Assembly: GCA_965198655.1 (NCBI GenBank)
Contig: OZ240668.1
Span: forward strand, 1,860,001 to 1,924,000
Length of the DNA stretch: 64,000 bases
Origin: Lichenicola sp965198655
GTDB taxonomy: Bacteria > Pseudomonadota > Alphaproteobacteria > Acetobacterales > Acetobacteraceae
Reading direction: 5' to 3'
Part shown: positions 49,727 through 58,896 of the stretch, piece after piece
How the letters are laid out: each line of letters opens with the position of its first letter
Numbering within the stretch: the first letter of the stretch is position 1
The notes under the pieces: generated by a model
Seen by the model: the letters and a program-made list of their open reading frames with translations, nothing else
Database searches by the model: none
Told to the model about the DNA's origin: nothing
Position numbers and translations under genes: made by a program

Positions 49727-50785
49727 TCAGGCCGCAGCGGGCAGGCTCGCCATGTCGATCACGAAACGGTACTTGACGTCGGAGGCGAGCACGCGCTCGT
49801 AGGCCTCGTTGATGCGGTCGATCGGGATGATCTCGATGTCGGACACGATGCCGTGCTCGGCGCAGAAGTCGAGCATCTCCTGGGTTTCGGGAATGCCGCC
49901 GATTAGCGAGCCGGCGAAGCTGCGCCGACCGAGAATCAGCGAGAACACCGCGACCGGCAGCGGATCCGAGGGTGCTCCGACCTGGACCAGCGCGCCGTCG
50001 CGCTTCAGCAGCGCGAGATAGGCGTTGATGTCGTGCTGCGCCGACACGCAGTCGAGGATGAAGTCGAAGCGGCCGGCCTGCGATCCCATCGCGTCCGGGT
50101 CCTTGGACAGCACCACGTGGTTGGCGCCCAGCCGGCGCGCGTCGTCGGCCTTGCCCGCCGAGGTGGTGAACAGCGTCACGTCGGCGCCCATCGCGTGGGC
50201 GAGCTTGAGCGCCATGTGGCCGAGCCCGCCCAGGCCGACGATGCCCACGGTGCTGCCGGGACCGACCTTCCAGTGGCGCAGCGGCGAGTAGGTGGTGATG
50301 CCGGCGCACAGCAGCGGCGCCACGGCGGCCAGCTCCAGCGACTCCGGCACGCGCAGCACGAAGTTCCGGTCGACCACGATCGACTTGGCGTAGCCGCCGA
50401 AGGTGTGCAGGCCGGGGGTCTTCCTGTCCGGCGCGTTGTAGGTGCCGGTGAAGCCGTTCTCGCAGTACTGCTCCAGCCCTTCGCGGCAGTTCGGGCAGGT
50501 CTGGCAGGAATCGACCATGCAGCCGACCGCGGCCAGGTCGCCGACCTTGAAGCCGCTCACCTCAGCGCCGACCGCGGCCACCCGGCCGACGATCTCGTGG
50601 CCGGGCACCACCGGATAGGTCGACGGGCCCCACTCGCTGCGCACGGTGTGGATGTCGGAGTGGCAGACGCCGCAATAAAGGATGTCGATCTGGACGTCGT
50701 TCGGCCCGGGGTCGCGGCGCTCGAACGAGAACGGCGCCAGCTTCGCGTCGGCGGCCTGCGCCGCGTAGCCTGTGCATGCGAACAT
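49727..50785 (-). CDS. Zinc-dependent NAD(P) alcohol dehydrogenase
   Basis: A medium-chain dehydrogenase of 352 residues in the YahK/cinnamyl-alcohol dehydrogenase group. The catalytic zinc site is in CGVCHSDIH and GHEIVGRV; the structural zinc is held by CQTCPNCREGLEQYC. The cofactor site is GIVGLGGLGHMALKLA. These aldehyde reductases usually use NADPH. ATG 50785 has GGAGATCCCC before it. It diverges from phaR, with about 200 bases between. Confidence 0.92.
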   Translation of the reverse strand: MFACTGYAAQAADAKLAPFSFERRDPGPNDVQIDILYCGVCHSDIHTVRSEWGPSTYPVVPGHEIVGRVAAVGAEVSGFKVGDLAAVGCMVDSCQTCPNCREGLEQYCENGFTGTYNAPDRKTPGLHTFGGYAKSIVVDRNFVLRVPESLELAAVAPLLCAGITTYSPLRHWKVGPGSTVGIVGLGGLGHMALKLAHAMGADVTLFTTSAGKADDARRLGANHVVLSKDPDAMGSQAGRFDFILDCVSAQHDINAYLALLKRDGALVQVGAPSDPLPVAVFSLILGRRSFAGSLIGGIPETQEMLDFCAEHGIVSDIEIIPIDRINEAYERVLASDVKYRFVIDMASLPAAA

Positions 50786-50988
50786 GGGGATCTCCGGGGT
50801 CTTAGGGACGGGAACCGCCGCGGCCTCCGGGTCAGCGGCCACGGTCGGACGGGAACCACGCCAGGGCGGGGCGTCGGCCTGTCGGACAGGTGCCACGCCG
50901 GCGCATGGCGGGCAAGGGCGAAGCCGCACCCGGCGCGCCAGCCGGTCGCGATTTGCGCAGCGGTCCGGTGCTCATGCTATCCTGTCAC

Positions 50989-51582
50989 ATGTCCACGACC
51001 GGGATGGAGCGAACATTGCCGGAAACCGATCGCCCGGTCCCACCTGTCGTCATCAAGAAATACGCCAACCGCCGGCTCTACGACACCGAAGGCTCGATCT
51101 ACATCACCCTGGACAGCCTGGCCGTGATGGTCCGGCAGGGCCGGGACTTCGTCGTGTTCGACGCCAAGACCGGCGACGACATCACCCGCACCGTGCTCAC
51201 CCAGATCATCGTCGAGGAGGAAACCAAGGGCCGCAACATGCTGCCCGCCGCCTTCCTGCGCCAGTTGATCGGGCTCTACGGCGACAGCATGCAGGGCCAG
51301 GTGCCGGAATACCTGGAGCACATGATGGAGCAGTTCGCCGCCCGCCGCGCGGCCATGCAGGCCCAGAAGGGAATGCAGGCGAGGTCCGTGTCGGCCCAGG
51401 CGCCCGTCGGGCGGCCCGTGCCGCCGGGCGCCAAGGCGCTGCCGACCTCGTCCATGCGCCCCCTCAACAACGGCGAGATGTCCGCCGCCGCCGACGATGC
51501 CCAGGCCGAGATCCGCCGCCTGCAGGGCGAGGTCGACCGTCTGAGCCGCGAGCTCGCTGCACGGAGCGTGCCTGGCCCGTGA
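50989..51582 (+). CDS. phaR: Polyhydroxyalkanoate synthesis repressor PhaR
   Basis: A DNA- and granule-binding regulator that represses phasin and PHA genes until granules form. The N-terminal domain is highly conserved: VIKKYANRRLYDTEGS, YITLDSLAVMVRQGRDFVV and DAKTGDDITRTVLTQI. The C-terminal part has Gln/Met-rich and Pro-rich segments and a short coiled coil (AEIRRLQGEVDRLSREL). I start at ATG 50989; ATG 51004 is also possible. No PHA synthase or phasin gene is in the window. Confidence 0.93.
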   Translation: MSTTGMERTLPETDRPVPPVVIKKYANRRLYDTEGSIYITLDSLAVMVRQGRDFVVFDAKTGDDITRTVLTQIIVEEETKGRNMLPAAFLRQLIGLYGDSMQGQVPEYLEHMMEQFAARRAAMQAQKGMQARSVSAQAPVGRPVPPGAKALPTSSMRPLNNGEMSAAADDAQAEIRRLQGEVDRLSRELAARSVPGP

Positions 51583-51674
51583 CCGGCCCGCGATCGTTCG
51601 CCGGTCGCGGCCGAGTGCTTCTGTCCTGCCAGCATCTTCAGCGTTCGGGTGACTATGCCTGATCCGCTCAGGCC

Positions 51675-51803
51675 CTAGCCCAGGATGATCCTGCGCAGCC
51701 CATAGGCGACGACCGCGACCACCACGACGCTGGCGGCCCAGATCGCCACGAACCAGAGGATGCGCGTGGCAAGGCGGCCGGGCGGCGTCCGGTCAGTGAT
51801 AAT
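51675..51803 (-). CDS. DUF2474-like small membrane subunit of cytochrome bd
   Basis: A 42-codon frame directly after cydB. It reads DRTPPGRLATRILWFVAIWA and continues with one membrane helix (SVVVVAVVAYGLRRIILG), matching DUF2474 proteins found after cydB of cyanide-insensitive oxidases, which play a CydX-like role. No ATG, GTG or TTG opens the frame upstream of the helix. The frame enters from the end of cydB through ATT and ATC codons at 51803-51798, so a non-standard start or one I mis-set is implied. It overlaps the cydB stop. Confidence 0.55.
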   Translation of the reverse strand: MITDRTPPGRLATRILWFVAIWAASVVVVAVVAYGLRRIILG

Positions 51804-52812
51804 GCGTCTCCCGGCCGATCTTGCCGCGGAACACCCAGTACGCGTAGCCCGAATAGCAGAGCACGATCGGGGTCAGCAGCCCGGCGCCGACCAGGAAGAA
51901 CACCTGGCTGCCGGGCGGCGAGGAGGCCTGCCACAGGTCGATGCTGGGCGGCACGATCCAGGGCCACAGGCTGATGCCGAGCCCGGTGAAGCACAGGAAG
52001 AACCAGCCCAGCGCGCACAGCAGCGGCGTCAGGTGGTAGCGCTCGTCGCCAATGCTGCGCCAGAACAGCGCGGCCAGCGCCGCGACCAGGATCGGCACCG
52101 GCGCCACGTAGAGGATGCGCGGCCAGACATACCAGTGCCGCAGGTAGTGCAGCTGCAGCGTCGGCGTCCACAGGCTGACCGCCACGATCAAGCCGAGCGT
52201 CGCCGCCGCCAGGATCCGCGCATGGCGCCGGGCGCGCGCCTGCAGCTCGCCCTCGGTACGCCACACCAGCCAGCAGGCGCCGAGCAGCGCGTAGCCGACG
52301 ACCACCGAGGCGCCGCAGAACACGCTGAACCCCGTCAGCCAGTCGAACCAGCCGCCGGCATACTGGTCGTCGCGTATTCTGATACCCTGGATCAGCGCGC
52401 CCAGGATCATGCCCTGGCTCATCGCCGCCAGCATCGAGCCGGCGAAGAAGGACATGTCCCAGGCGAAGCGCGAGCGCCTACTTTCGGCGCGGAAGCGGAA
52501 CTCGAACGCCACGCCGCGGAAGATCAGCGCCATCAGCATGGCGATCACCAGCGGGTACAGCGCCGGCAGGATGGTGCCGTACGCTACCGGGAACACCCCG
52601 TAGAGCGCCGAGCCGCCCAGGATCAGCCAGGTCTCGTTGCCGTCCCACACCGGCGCCACGGTGGTGACCATGACGTCGCGGTCCTGCCCGTCGCGCTCCA
52701 GACCGAACAGGATGCCGATGCCGAGGTCGAACCCGTCCAGGGTGATGTAGGCCAGCACGGTGAAGGCGACGAAGCAGGCCGACAGGATCGGCAGCAGGTG
52801 CGCTGCGGCCAT
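51793..52812 (-). CDS. cydB: Cytochrome bd ubiquinol oxidase subunit II
   Basis: The second membrane subunit of cytochrome bd oxidase, 339 residues with about eight membrane segments. It starts LLPILSACFVAFTVLAYITL, then the family signature DGFDLGIGIL and WDGNETWLILGG, which interacts with subunit I. The end is CYSGYAYWVFRGKIGRETHYH. It follows cydA by 6 bases. The combination with DUF2474 suggests the cyanide-insensitive (CioB) form. Confidence 0.95.
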   Translation of the reverse strand: MAAAHLLPILSACFVAFTVLAYITLDGFDLGIGILFGLERDGQDRDVMVTTVAPVWDGNETWLILGGSALYGVFPVAYGTILPALYPLVIAMLMALIFRGVAFEFRFRAESRRSRFAWDMSFFAGSMLAAMSQGMILGALIQGIRIRDDQYAGGWFDWLTGFSVFCGASVVVGYALLGACWLVWRTEGELQARARRHARILAAATLGLIVAVSLWTPTLQLHYLRHWYVWPRILYVAPVPILVAALAALFWRSIGDERYHLTPLLCALGWFFLCFTGLGISLWPWIVPPSIDLWQASSPPGSQVFFLVGAGLLTPIVLCYSGYAYWVFRGKIGRETHYH

Positions 52813-52818
52813 CGCCGC

Positions 52819-54282
52819 CTACTCCGCCGGCACGGCGTGGCCGCCCGCGCCGTCCGCCCCGACCGGCAGTCGGCTGCTGGCATGACCCTGGGACAGGCCC
52901 GGGTGCTGCCCGGCGGTGCGGATCGGCTCGCGCGGGTCCGGCCCGGCCTCGCCCATCTCCGGCTCCTTGGCCATCATGCGTAGGATGATCAGCAGCCCGG
53001 CGCCGAACACCACGAAGTAGACCACCACGAACACCAGCATGGAGGCGGCGATGCCGGGCAGTGCGATCGGCGACACGCTGTCGGTGGTGCGCAGCAGGCC
53101 GTAGACGGTGAACGGCTGCCGGCCGATCTCGGTGGTCATCCAGCCGCAGATCAGGGCGACGAAGCCGGACGGCGCCATCAGCAGCGCGAAGCGGTGCAGC
53201 CACGGGTTGCTGTAGAAGCTGCCGCGCCAGCGTGTCCACAGGCTGAGCACCCCCAGGGCCGCCATCAGCACGCCGAGCCCGACCATGATGCGGAAGGTGA
53301 AGAAGATGATCGGCGAGTACGGCCGGTCCTGCGCCGCGAACTGCTTCAGCCCCGGAACCTTGCCGTCGAGGCTGTGGGTCAGGATCAGCGAGCCCGCGAA
53401 CGGGATCTCCAGCTTGTAGTCGGTGCGCTCGGTCTTCATGTTCGGGATGCCGAACAGGATCTCCGGCGCACGGCCCTGCGGCGTCCAGTCACCCTCCATG
53501 GCGGCGATCTTGGCCGGCTGGTACTGCAGGGTGTTCAGCCCCTGGGTGTCGCCGGCCAGGATCTGCATCGGCGCCACGATCGCCGCCATCCACATGGCCA
53601 TGGAGAACATCACCCGCACCGGCTCGGTGGGCTGGCGTCCCGCCCTGCGGTCGCGCAGCAGGTGGTAGGCGCCCACCGCGCCGACGGCGAAGGCGACGCA
53701 CAGGAACGCCGCCAGCCCCATGTGCACCAAGCGGAACGGGAAGGACGGGTTGAAGATGATCTTGAGCCAGTCCGCCGGCAGGAAGCGTCCGGTCGCGTCG
53801 ACCACGTAGCCGGCCGGCGTCTGCATCCAGCTGTTCGAGGCCAGGATCCAGGACATGGAGATCAGCGTGCCGAGCGAGACCATGCAGCTCGCCGCGAAGT
53901 GCAGCCGGCGGCCGACGCGGTTCATGCCGAACAGCATGACGCCGAGGAAGCCGGCTTCCAGGAAGAACGCGGTCAGCACCTCGTAGGACAGCAGCGGCCC
54001 CAGCACCGGTCCCGCCTTCTGCGCGAAGCGCGACCAGTTGGTGCCGAACTCGTAGGACATGGTGATGCCGGACACCACGCCCATGGCGAAGCCGATGGCG
54101 AAGATCTTCAGCCAGTAGCGATACAGGTCGAGATAGACCTGCCGGCCGGTCTTCAGCCACACGCCCTCCAGCACCGCGAGATAGGCCGCGAGCCCGATCG
54201 AGAAGGCGGGAAACAGGATGTGGAACGCGACCGTGAACCCGAACTGCGCGCGGGCCAGGTCGAGTGCGGAGATGCCGAACAT
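52819..54282 (-). CDS. cydA: Cytochrome bd ubiquinol oxidase subunit I
   Basis: Carries the haems b558, b595 and d and oxidises ubiquinol with oxygen. It has 487 residues. Ligand regions include FHILFPAFSIGLAAY (His of the oxygen-site haem), HMGLAAFLCVAF and QILAGDTQGL (Met/His region). The quinol loop is short, as in the cyanide-insensitive (CioA) form, and the usual GRQPW signature reads GRQPF here (TTEIGRQPFTVYG). I start at ATG 54282, with GAGGTTTCCCG before it. cydB follows after 6 bases. Confidence 0.95.
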   Translation of the reverse strand: MFGISALDLARAQFGFTVAFHILFPAFSIGLAAYLAVLEGVWLKTGRQVYLDLYRYWLKIFAIGFAMGVVSGITMSYEFGTNWSRFAQKAGPVLGPLLSYEVLTAFFLEAGFLGVMLFGMNRVGRRLHFAASCMVSLGTLISMSWILASNSWMQTPAGYVVDATGRFLPADWLKIIFNPSFPFRLVHMGLAAFLCVAFAVGAVGAYHLLRDRRAGRQPTEPVRVMFSMAMWMAAIVAPMQILAGDTQGLNTLQYQPAKIAAMEGDWTPQGRAPEILFGIPNMKTERTDYKLEIPFAGSLILTHSLDGKVPGLKQFAAQDRPYSPIIFFTFRIMVGLGVLMAALGVLSLWTRWRGSFYSNPWLHRFALLMAPSGFVALICGWMTTEIGRQPFTVYGLLRTTDSVSPIALPGIAASMLVFVVVYFVVFGAGLLIILRMMAKEPEMGEAGPDPREPIRTAGQHPGLSQGHASSRLPVGADGAGGHAVPAE

Positions 54283-54428
54283 CGGGAAACCTCGTGCTTG
54301 TCCGGACCAACGGACCGGGTCGGGCATGTCCGGCGTGCCGGACGCGGCGGCCTCGCCACGCACACCCTATTGTGCAGTGCAACACACATGGGCACGCTCC
54401 GCCTCAGGCAGAAGGTCCTTGTCCTATG

Positions 54429-55490
54429 TTATCGAAGGCCGGGGATGCGGAGCAGCGGAATTTCGCCCAGGCTAAGCAGCCCGCCATGCAGCGTCAGCGG
54501 CAGGTGCAGCGGCGTCCCGGGCGCCGCAGCACCCACCAGTCCCGCCACCGCCTGGGCGACCACCGCGGCACCCGGCGACAGCAGCCCGGTGTCGCGCAGC
54601 TTCGACACCATGCGTCCGGCATCGTCGACCGACAGTGACAGCGTGCCAAACGGGATCCCGTCCGCCGCCAGCAAGATCGTCCCGGACAAGGCCGCGCGGT
54701 CGCCGTCCCAGTCCAGGCTCGCCTCGCCGAGCCGGATCGCGTCGCCTGGCCGCAGCCAGGGCACTGGCGGCCCGTCCAGGCTCGCGTCCAGCCGGGCGTC
54801 CTGCACGACCCGCCCTTGCCGTCGGCCGAGCCTCGCCGGCAGCGCCACCTCACGCAGCGACAGCGACAGCGACAACGCCGCCGACGCGGCCTTCCGGTCC
54901 GCCGGCCAGCGCAGCGCCCCGGCCGCACCGGCCAGCTCCACCACGTCGTCTGGCCCGGCCCCCGGCAGCGCCACGTGCAGCGCGTCCGCCTCCAGCGCGA
55001 CGCGCCCGGCCCGGCCGGCCTCCGGCAGCAGCAGCGCGATCCGCGCGCCCCAGAACCGCAGCGGCATCGGCAGGCCACCATTCGGGACCACAGACAGGTC
55101 CTGCGTGCCGACCGCGAGAACCGTCGCCCGCGCCGGACGCCAGGGCGACAGGCTGAGCACCACCGCCTCGCCGGACCAGGCCAGCGCGTCCGCGCCGCCC
55201 GGGTCCGGCGCAGGGTAGCGCAGGCTGGGCTGTTGCAGCACGAGGGTCGCCGACAGCGGCCAGCCGCCGCGGCTGCCGGCCCGGGCGGAGAAGCGCCATC
55301 CCTCGGCGCGGGCGGTGCGTATGAACCGGTCCAGGCGGTGGTCCATCTCGCGCTCGAGCCTGAACCACAGCACTGTGTCGCATCCGACCAGCACGGTCGC
55401 CAGCACCATCGCAGCGGCCAGGGCGGCGCGCAGGCGGAGGAACCGCCGGACCGGGGAGCGGGGTGCTGGCGGTTGCATCCGCGCCTTCAT
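54429..55490 (-). CDS. DUF2125 domain-containing protein
   Basis: A 353-residue protein anchored by one N-terminal membrane segment (AALAAAMVLATVLVG), after a short basic stretch, with the rest likely periplasmic. The pattern GWRFSARAGSRGGWPLSATL and the repeated 'LxLxLxxVxLP' strands fit the DUF2125 family, common in alphaproteobacteria. The C-terminus has PLTLHGGLLSLGEIPLLRI. A Cys at about residue 37 follows the hydrophobic stretch, but the sequence does not look like a clean lipobox. Function is unknown; AsmA-like lipid transport is only a guess. Confidence 0.8.
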   Translation of the reverse strand: MKARMQPPAPRSPVRRFLRLRAALAAAMVLATVLVGCDTVLWFRLEREMDHRLDRFIRTARAEGWRFSARAGSRGGWPLSATLVLQQPSLRYPAPDPGGADALAWSGEAVVLSLSPWRPARATVLAVGTQDLSVVPNGGLPMPLRFWGARIALLLPEAGRAGRVALEADALHVALPGAGPDDVVELAGAAGALRWPADRKAASAALSLSLSLREVALPARLGRRQGRVVQDARLDASLDGPPVPWLRPGDAIRLGEASLDWDGDRAALSGTILLAADGIPFGTLSLSVDDAGRMVSKLRDTGLLSPGAAVVAQAVAGLVGAAAPGTPLHLPLTLHGGLLSLGEIPLLRIPGLR

Positions 55491-55781
55491 AGATCACCTC
55501 GTCTGCGCTGGCGAAGTTGTTGACCCTGAAGGCTTCGGCACGCGTGATTCACGCATCCCTCGGCAACTTGTCCACAGGCACGGATCGGTCCGGCGGCGTT
55601 CTGGATCGGTACCGCCGGACCGGCCTCGGTCACACCCGCGGAGCGGTCGTCGACGCTCCGGCATCATCCGAAAACCCGTTTGCTGCACTGCGCAGTTCGC
55701 CGATCGGCCGCCGCGTCGATTGTTCGAACCGTTGCGGCGGAGCGTCCGGCGCGTGGCCGGCCAGCGTCCGGACCCGCGGGA

Positions 55782-56555
55782 TCAGGCGCGATCGTCCCCG
55801 ATGCGGCCGACGCTTCCCACAACCTTATCCACAGCTTCATCCCCGGTCCGGCCCCGCTCCGCGACGCTCCAGCCGACCCGAATCGCCGCCAGGAGCGGGC
55901 CGCGACGCAGCCCGGGCGCGATCGGTGCGGCGATGTCGATGTGGATGGTGCCCGGCCGCTTGATGAAGGCCCGGCGCGACCAGCACAGGCCGGAATCGGT
56001 CGCCACCGGCAGCACCGGGAGGCCCGACTGCGCCGCCAGCGCCGCGATGCCGGGCTGCAGCGGCACCACCTGCCCGTTGCCCACCCGTGTCCCCTCGGGA
56101 AAGATCACGATCTGCCGCCGGTCGGCGATGGCGCGTGCGGTCTCGACCATCAGCAGGCGCAGCGCGCGGACGCCGCCCTCGCGCTCCAGCGGGATCATGC
56201 CGGCGAGCAGCAGCATCGGCCCGACCAGCGGGATGTGGGTCAGCTCGCGCTTCATCACGTAGGCCGGCCGCGGCAGGAGGTTCATCCACACCAGGGTGTC
56301 GAACGCCGACTGGTGCTGCGAGGCGATCAGCACCGAGCCCGTGCCCTGGAGGTGATGCAGGCCTCGGACCTCCATCCGGACGCCGCAGATGATGCGCAAG
56401 CCCGACAGCGTCCAGCGCGCCCAGGCCTTGGCGTAGCCCAGCGCGTGGCGGGGGGCGGCGAGCCGGATGGAGAACGCCGCCAGCCCCATCAGCAGGGTCA
56501 GGACCAGGAAGTACAGGTTGAACAGCGCGGCGCGCAGGACGGTGAGGGCGGTCAT
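55782..56555 (-). CDS. plsC: 1-acyl-sn-glycerol-3-phosphate acyltransferase
   Basis: Acylates lysophosphatidic acid to phosphatidic acid at the inner membrane. It has 257 residues. An N-terminal membrane anchor (LFNLYFLVLTLLMGLAAF) is followed by the catalytic HxxxxD motif in ASQHQSAFDTLVW, and the substrate motif FPEGTRVG. I start at ATG 56555, 4 bases after the ydcF stop, with GAGGTTG upstream. It ends the ftsE-ftsX-ydcF-plsC series. Confidence 0.92.
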   Translation of the reverse strand: MTALTVLRAALFNLYFLVLTLLMGLAAFSIRLAAPRHALGYAKAWARWTLSGLRIICGVRMEVRGLHHLQGTGSVLIASQHQSAFDTLVWMNLLPRPAYVMKRELTHIPLVGPMLLLAGMIPLEREGGVRALRLLMVETARAIADRRQIVIFPEGTRVGNGQVVPLQPGIAALAAQSGLPVLPVATDSGLCWSRRAFIKRPGTIHIDIAAPIAPGLRRGPLLAAIRVGWSVAERGRTGDEAVDKVVGSVGRIGDDRA

Positions 56556-56559
56556 GCGG

Positions 56560-57177
56560 TCAGGCAACCTCGCGCAGGTGGGCAGAGCCGGTCAGGCCGA
56601 GCTCGACTGCCAGCCACTTGACGTATTCCGCCGCCAGCAGCCGGACCGTGCCGAGCCGGAGCTGCGTCAACGCGGGCGGCTGCACCGGGTCGGGATGCAG
56701 CGACACCTCCGGCAGGGCGGTGCCGATCTCGGCCAGCGCCCGTCGCATGTGGTAGCCGGCGGTGACCACGATCAGCGAGTGCAGCTCGTTCGCCCGGGCC
56801 CAGGCGGCGGTCTCCAGGGCGTTGCCGACGGTGGTGGTGGCGCTGTGGCCGAGCGAGACCCGCTGGGCCAGCCCGGGCGGCAGGGTGCGGCCGGCGGCGC
56901 GCGCCACCTGCTCCAGCTCCAGGTGCTCCGGCACCCCGGAGATCAGCATCAGCCGCGCGCGTCCCTGCGCCAGCAGGTCCAGCGCCGCCTCGATGCGTCC
57001 GGCGCCGCCGGTGAGCACGACGATGCCGTCCGATGTCGGAACCGGGGGCGCCGCACGGGTCGCGCCGTAGGCGAACCAGGCGAGGCCGGCGCACCAGGCC
57101 AGCGCCAGCATCGACAGCAAGCCCAAGACCAAGGCGAGACCCGCGCGGCGCCGCGGCCGGGAGGCCTGGATCCTCAC
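56560..57177 (-). CDS. YdcF/SanA family protein
   Basis: A 205-residue protein with one N-terminal membrane segment (LALVLGLLSMLALAWCAGL) and a DUF218 domain: DGIVVLTGGAGRIEAALDLL, LMLISGVPEH, TTVGNALETAAWAR and LIVVTAGYHMRRAL. The family has roles linked to the cell envelope and perhaps vancomycin tolerance, but the reaction is unknown. It starts with GTG overlapping the ftsX stop by 4 bases and is followed 4 bases later by plsC, so the four genes probably form one operon. Confidence 0.88.
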   Translation of the reverse strand: MRIQASRPRRRAGLALVLGLLSMLALAWCAGLAWFAYGATRAAPPVPTSDGIVVLTGGAGRIEAALDLLAQGRARLMLISGVPEHLELEQVARAAGRTLPPGLAQRVSLGHSATTTVGNALETAAWARANELHSLIVVTAGYHMRRALAEIGTALPEVSLHPDPVQPPALTQLRLGTVRLLAAEYVKWLAVELGLTGSAHLREVA

Positions 57178-58139
57178 GGCAGCCGACGCAGCCAGGTGCG
57201 GACGGTGACCTGGGCGGTGCTCCAGCCGATCGCGGCCGCGGTCAGCGGCAGCAGCGGCAGGGCGAGCCAGAGCGGCAGCGGTACCCGTGCTAGCCCCGGC
57301 CACCAGGCCGAGGGTGCCGGCTCCAGCAACGGATCGTCGGTGCCGGCGGCGGCGAACGGCGCGGCCAGGTGGCACAGCGTCAGCAGCAGCGGCACCGACA
57401 GCGCCGTGCCGATCGCGCCGCCCATGCTGGCCAGCATCGTCGCGCGTCCGGCGAAGCGGCCGGCGATGTAGCCGTCGGTGGCGCCGAGCCCGTGCACGAT
57501 CTCGATCGCCTGCCGACGCACGGCAAGCCCGGCCCTGGTCGCCGCCGCGACCACCGCCGCCGCCACCGCGCCCACCACCAGCAGCGCCAGGGCGGCGCAA
57601 GCCTGCAGGCTGTCGGTCAGCGACAGCAGCCGGTCGCTCCAGCCGCCGTTGCGTTCCAGCAGCGTGTCCGGCGCCGCCCGCTGCAGCCGCGCGTCCAGAT
57701 CGGCCGGCACCGCACGTCCCGGCCGCAGCCGCAACTGCACCACCGCGGGCAGCGGCACGGCGATCGCGCCGGCGTCCCCGCCGAGCCAGGGCGACAACAG
57801 GCGCGCCAGCGCCGCCCGGTCGAGCCGCCTCGCTTCCAACAACGACGGCTCCGCCCGCAGCACTGCCATCACCGCGTCGATCCGGCTGATCGAGGTGCCG
57901 GGCTGGGACGCGCCGGGCACGACCGCCGCTGGCTCGTCGCCGCGCGTCACCTGCACCGTCAGCACCGAGGCAGCACCCGCACTCCAGCGCTGCGCCAGCA
58001 GCGAGGCGCCGACCGCGCCGGCCAGCGCCAGCGCCGCCAGGAACGCCATCGCCGCCACCAGGCCGGGCAGCAGCCGGTCCGAGATGGCCCGTCGCAGCCC
58101 AAGCCCGTCGGAGCGGGGGGCGCGCGGACGCCTAGCCAT
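57174..58139 (-). CDS. ftsX: Cell division protein FtsX
   Basis: The membrane part of the FtsEX complex, which activates peptidoglycan hydrolases at the septum. It has 321 residues, with a short basic N-terminus, a first membrane segment (LVAAMAFLAALALAGAVGA), a periplasmic domain of about 120 residues, and three more membrane segments (for example ALLVVGAVAAAVVAAA). The motif EIVHGLGATDGYIAGRF is the FtsX-type coupling helix. It overlaps ftsE by 8 bases upstream and ydcF by 4 downstream. Confidence 0.92.
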   Translation of the reverse strand: MARRPRAPRSDGLGLRRAISDRLLPGLVAAMAFLAALALAGAVGASLLAQRWSAGAASVLTVQVTRGDEPAAVVPGASQPGTSISRIDAVMAVLRAEPSLLEARRLDRAALARLLSPWLGGDAGAIAVPLPAVVQLRLRPGRAVPADLDARLQRAAPDTLLERNGGWSDRLLSLTDSLQACAALALLVVGAVAAAVVAAATRAGLAVRRQAIEIVHGLGATDGYIAGRFAGRATMLASMGGAIGTALSVPLLLTLCHLAAPFAAAGTDDPLLEPAPSAWWPGLARVPLPLWLALPLLPLTAAAIGWSTAQVTVRTWLRRLP

Positions 58140-58800
58140 GCCCCACCAGCCGGCCGCGCTCGAGCCGCAGCGACGGGTTGGGGTGCCGGCGCACCAGCGC
58201 CTCGTTGTGGGTCGCGACCAGCACGGTGGAGCCCATCTGGTTGAGCTCCAGGAACAACTGCATCAGCCGCTCGCCCTGTGCCTCGTCAAGCGCCCCGGTC
58301 GGCTCGTCCGCCAGCAGCAGCGGCGGCCGGTGCACCACCGCGCGCGCCACCGCCACCCGCTGCTGCTCGCCCCCCGACAGCTCGGTCGGACAAACGTGCA
58401 GCTTCCGACCGAGCCCGACCCAGCGCAGCATGGCGGTCACCTCGGCCTCGACCCGGTCCTCGGGCAGCCCGTCCAGGCGCAGGCAAAGCGCCACGTTGTC
58501 GAACGCGCTGAGCTCCGGCAGCAGGCGCAGCTCCTGGTAAACTGTGCCGGTGCGCCGGCGCAGCCTGGCCAGCGCCGCCCGCCGCGCCCGGCCGACCTGC
58601 ACCCCGAACAGCTCCATCCGGCCCCCGCTCGGCCTGACGCTCAGGTTGAGCAGGCGCAGCAGGCTCGACTTGCCCGCACCCGACGCGCCCAGCACCCAGC
58701 GGAACGCGCCGGCCGGGATCTCGGCGTCGACCGCGCGCAGCACCTCGACCGGTCCGCGTCCGCCGTCGTAGCGCAGGCCGACCTGCTGCAATTGGATCAT
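58132..58800 (-). CDS. ftsE: Cell division ATP-binding protein FtsE
   Basis: An ABC ATPase of 222 residues that works with FtsX. It has Walker A GASGAGKSSLLRLL, Q-loop region VYQELRLLPELSAFDN, signature ELSGGEQQRVAVARA, Walker B LLLADEPTGALDE, and the switch His in VATHNEAL. I start at ATG 58800 (MIQLQQVGLRYD), although the frame is open upstream. ftsX follows with an 8-base overlap, which supports FtsE rather than another ABC ATPase. Confidence 0.93.
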   Translation of the reverse strand: MIQLQQVGLRYDGGRGPVEVLRAVDAEIPAGAFRWVLGASGAGKSSLLRLLNLSVRPSGGRMELFGVQVGRARRAALARLRRRTGTVYQELRLLPELSAFDNVALCLRLDGLPEDRVEAEVTAMLRWVGLGRKLHVCPTELSGGEQQRVAVARAVVHRPPLLLADEPTGALDEAQGERLMQLFLELNQMGSTVLVATHNEALVRRHPNPSLRLERGRLVGHG

Positions 58801-58896
58801 GCCGGGTTGGCCGGGCGGGACGGGTCGGGCATTTAGCGGTTCTACAGGATTCGGTGGCAGGCTGGCGGTTCCGAGATGGAGGTGGTTCCGGCGCCC

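Noticed and set aside
55568..55833. Two DnaA-box-like sites (TTGTCCACA at 55568 and TTATCCACA at 55825), possible replication origin
   Set aside because: The second lies inside the plsC coding region, only two sites are present, there is no AT-rich unwinding region, and no dnaA, hemE, gidA or parAB genes lie near.
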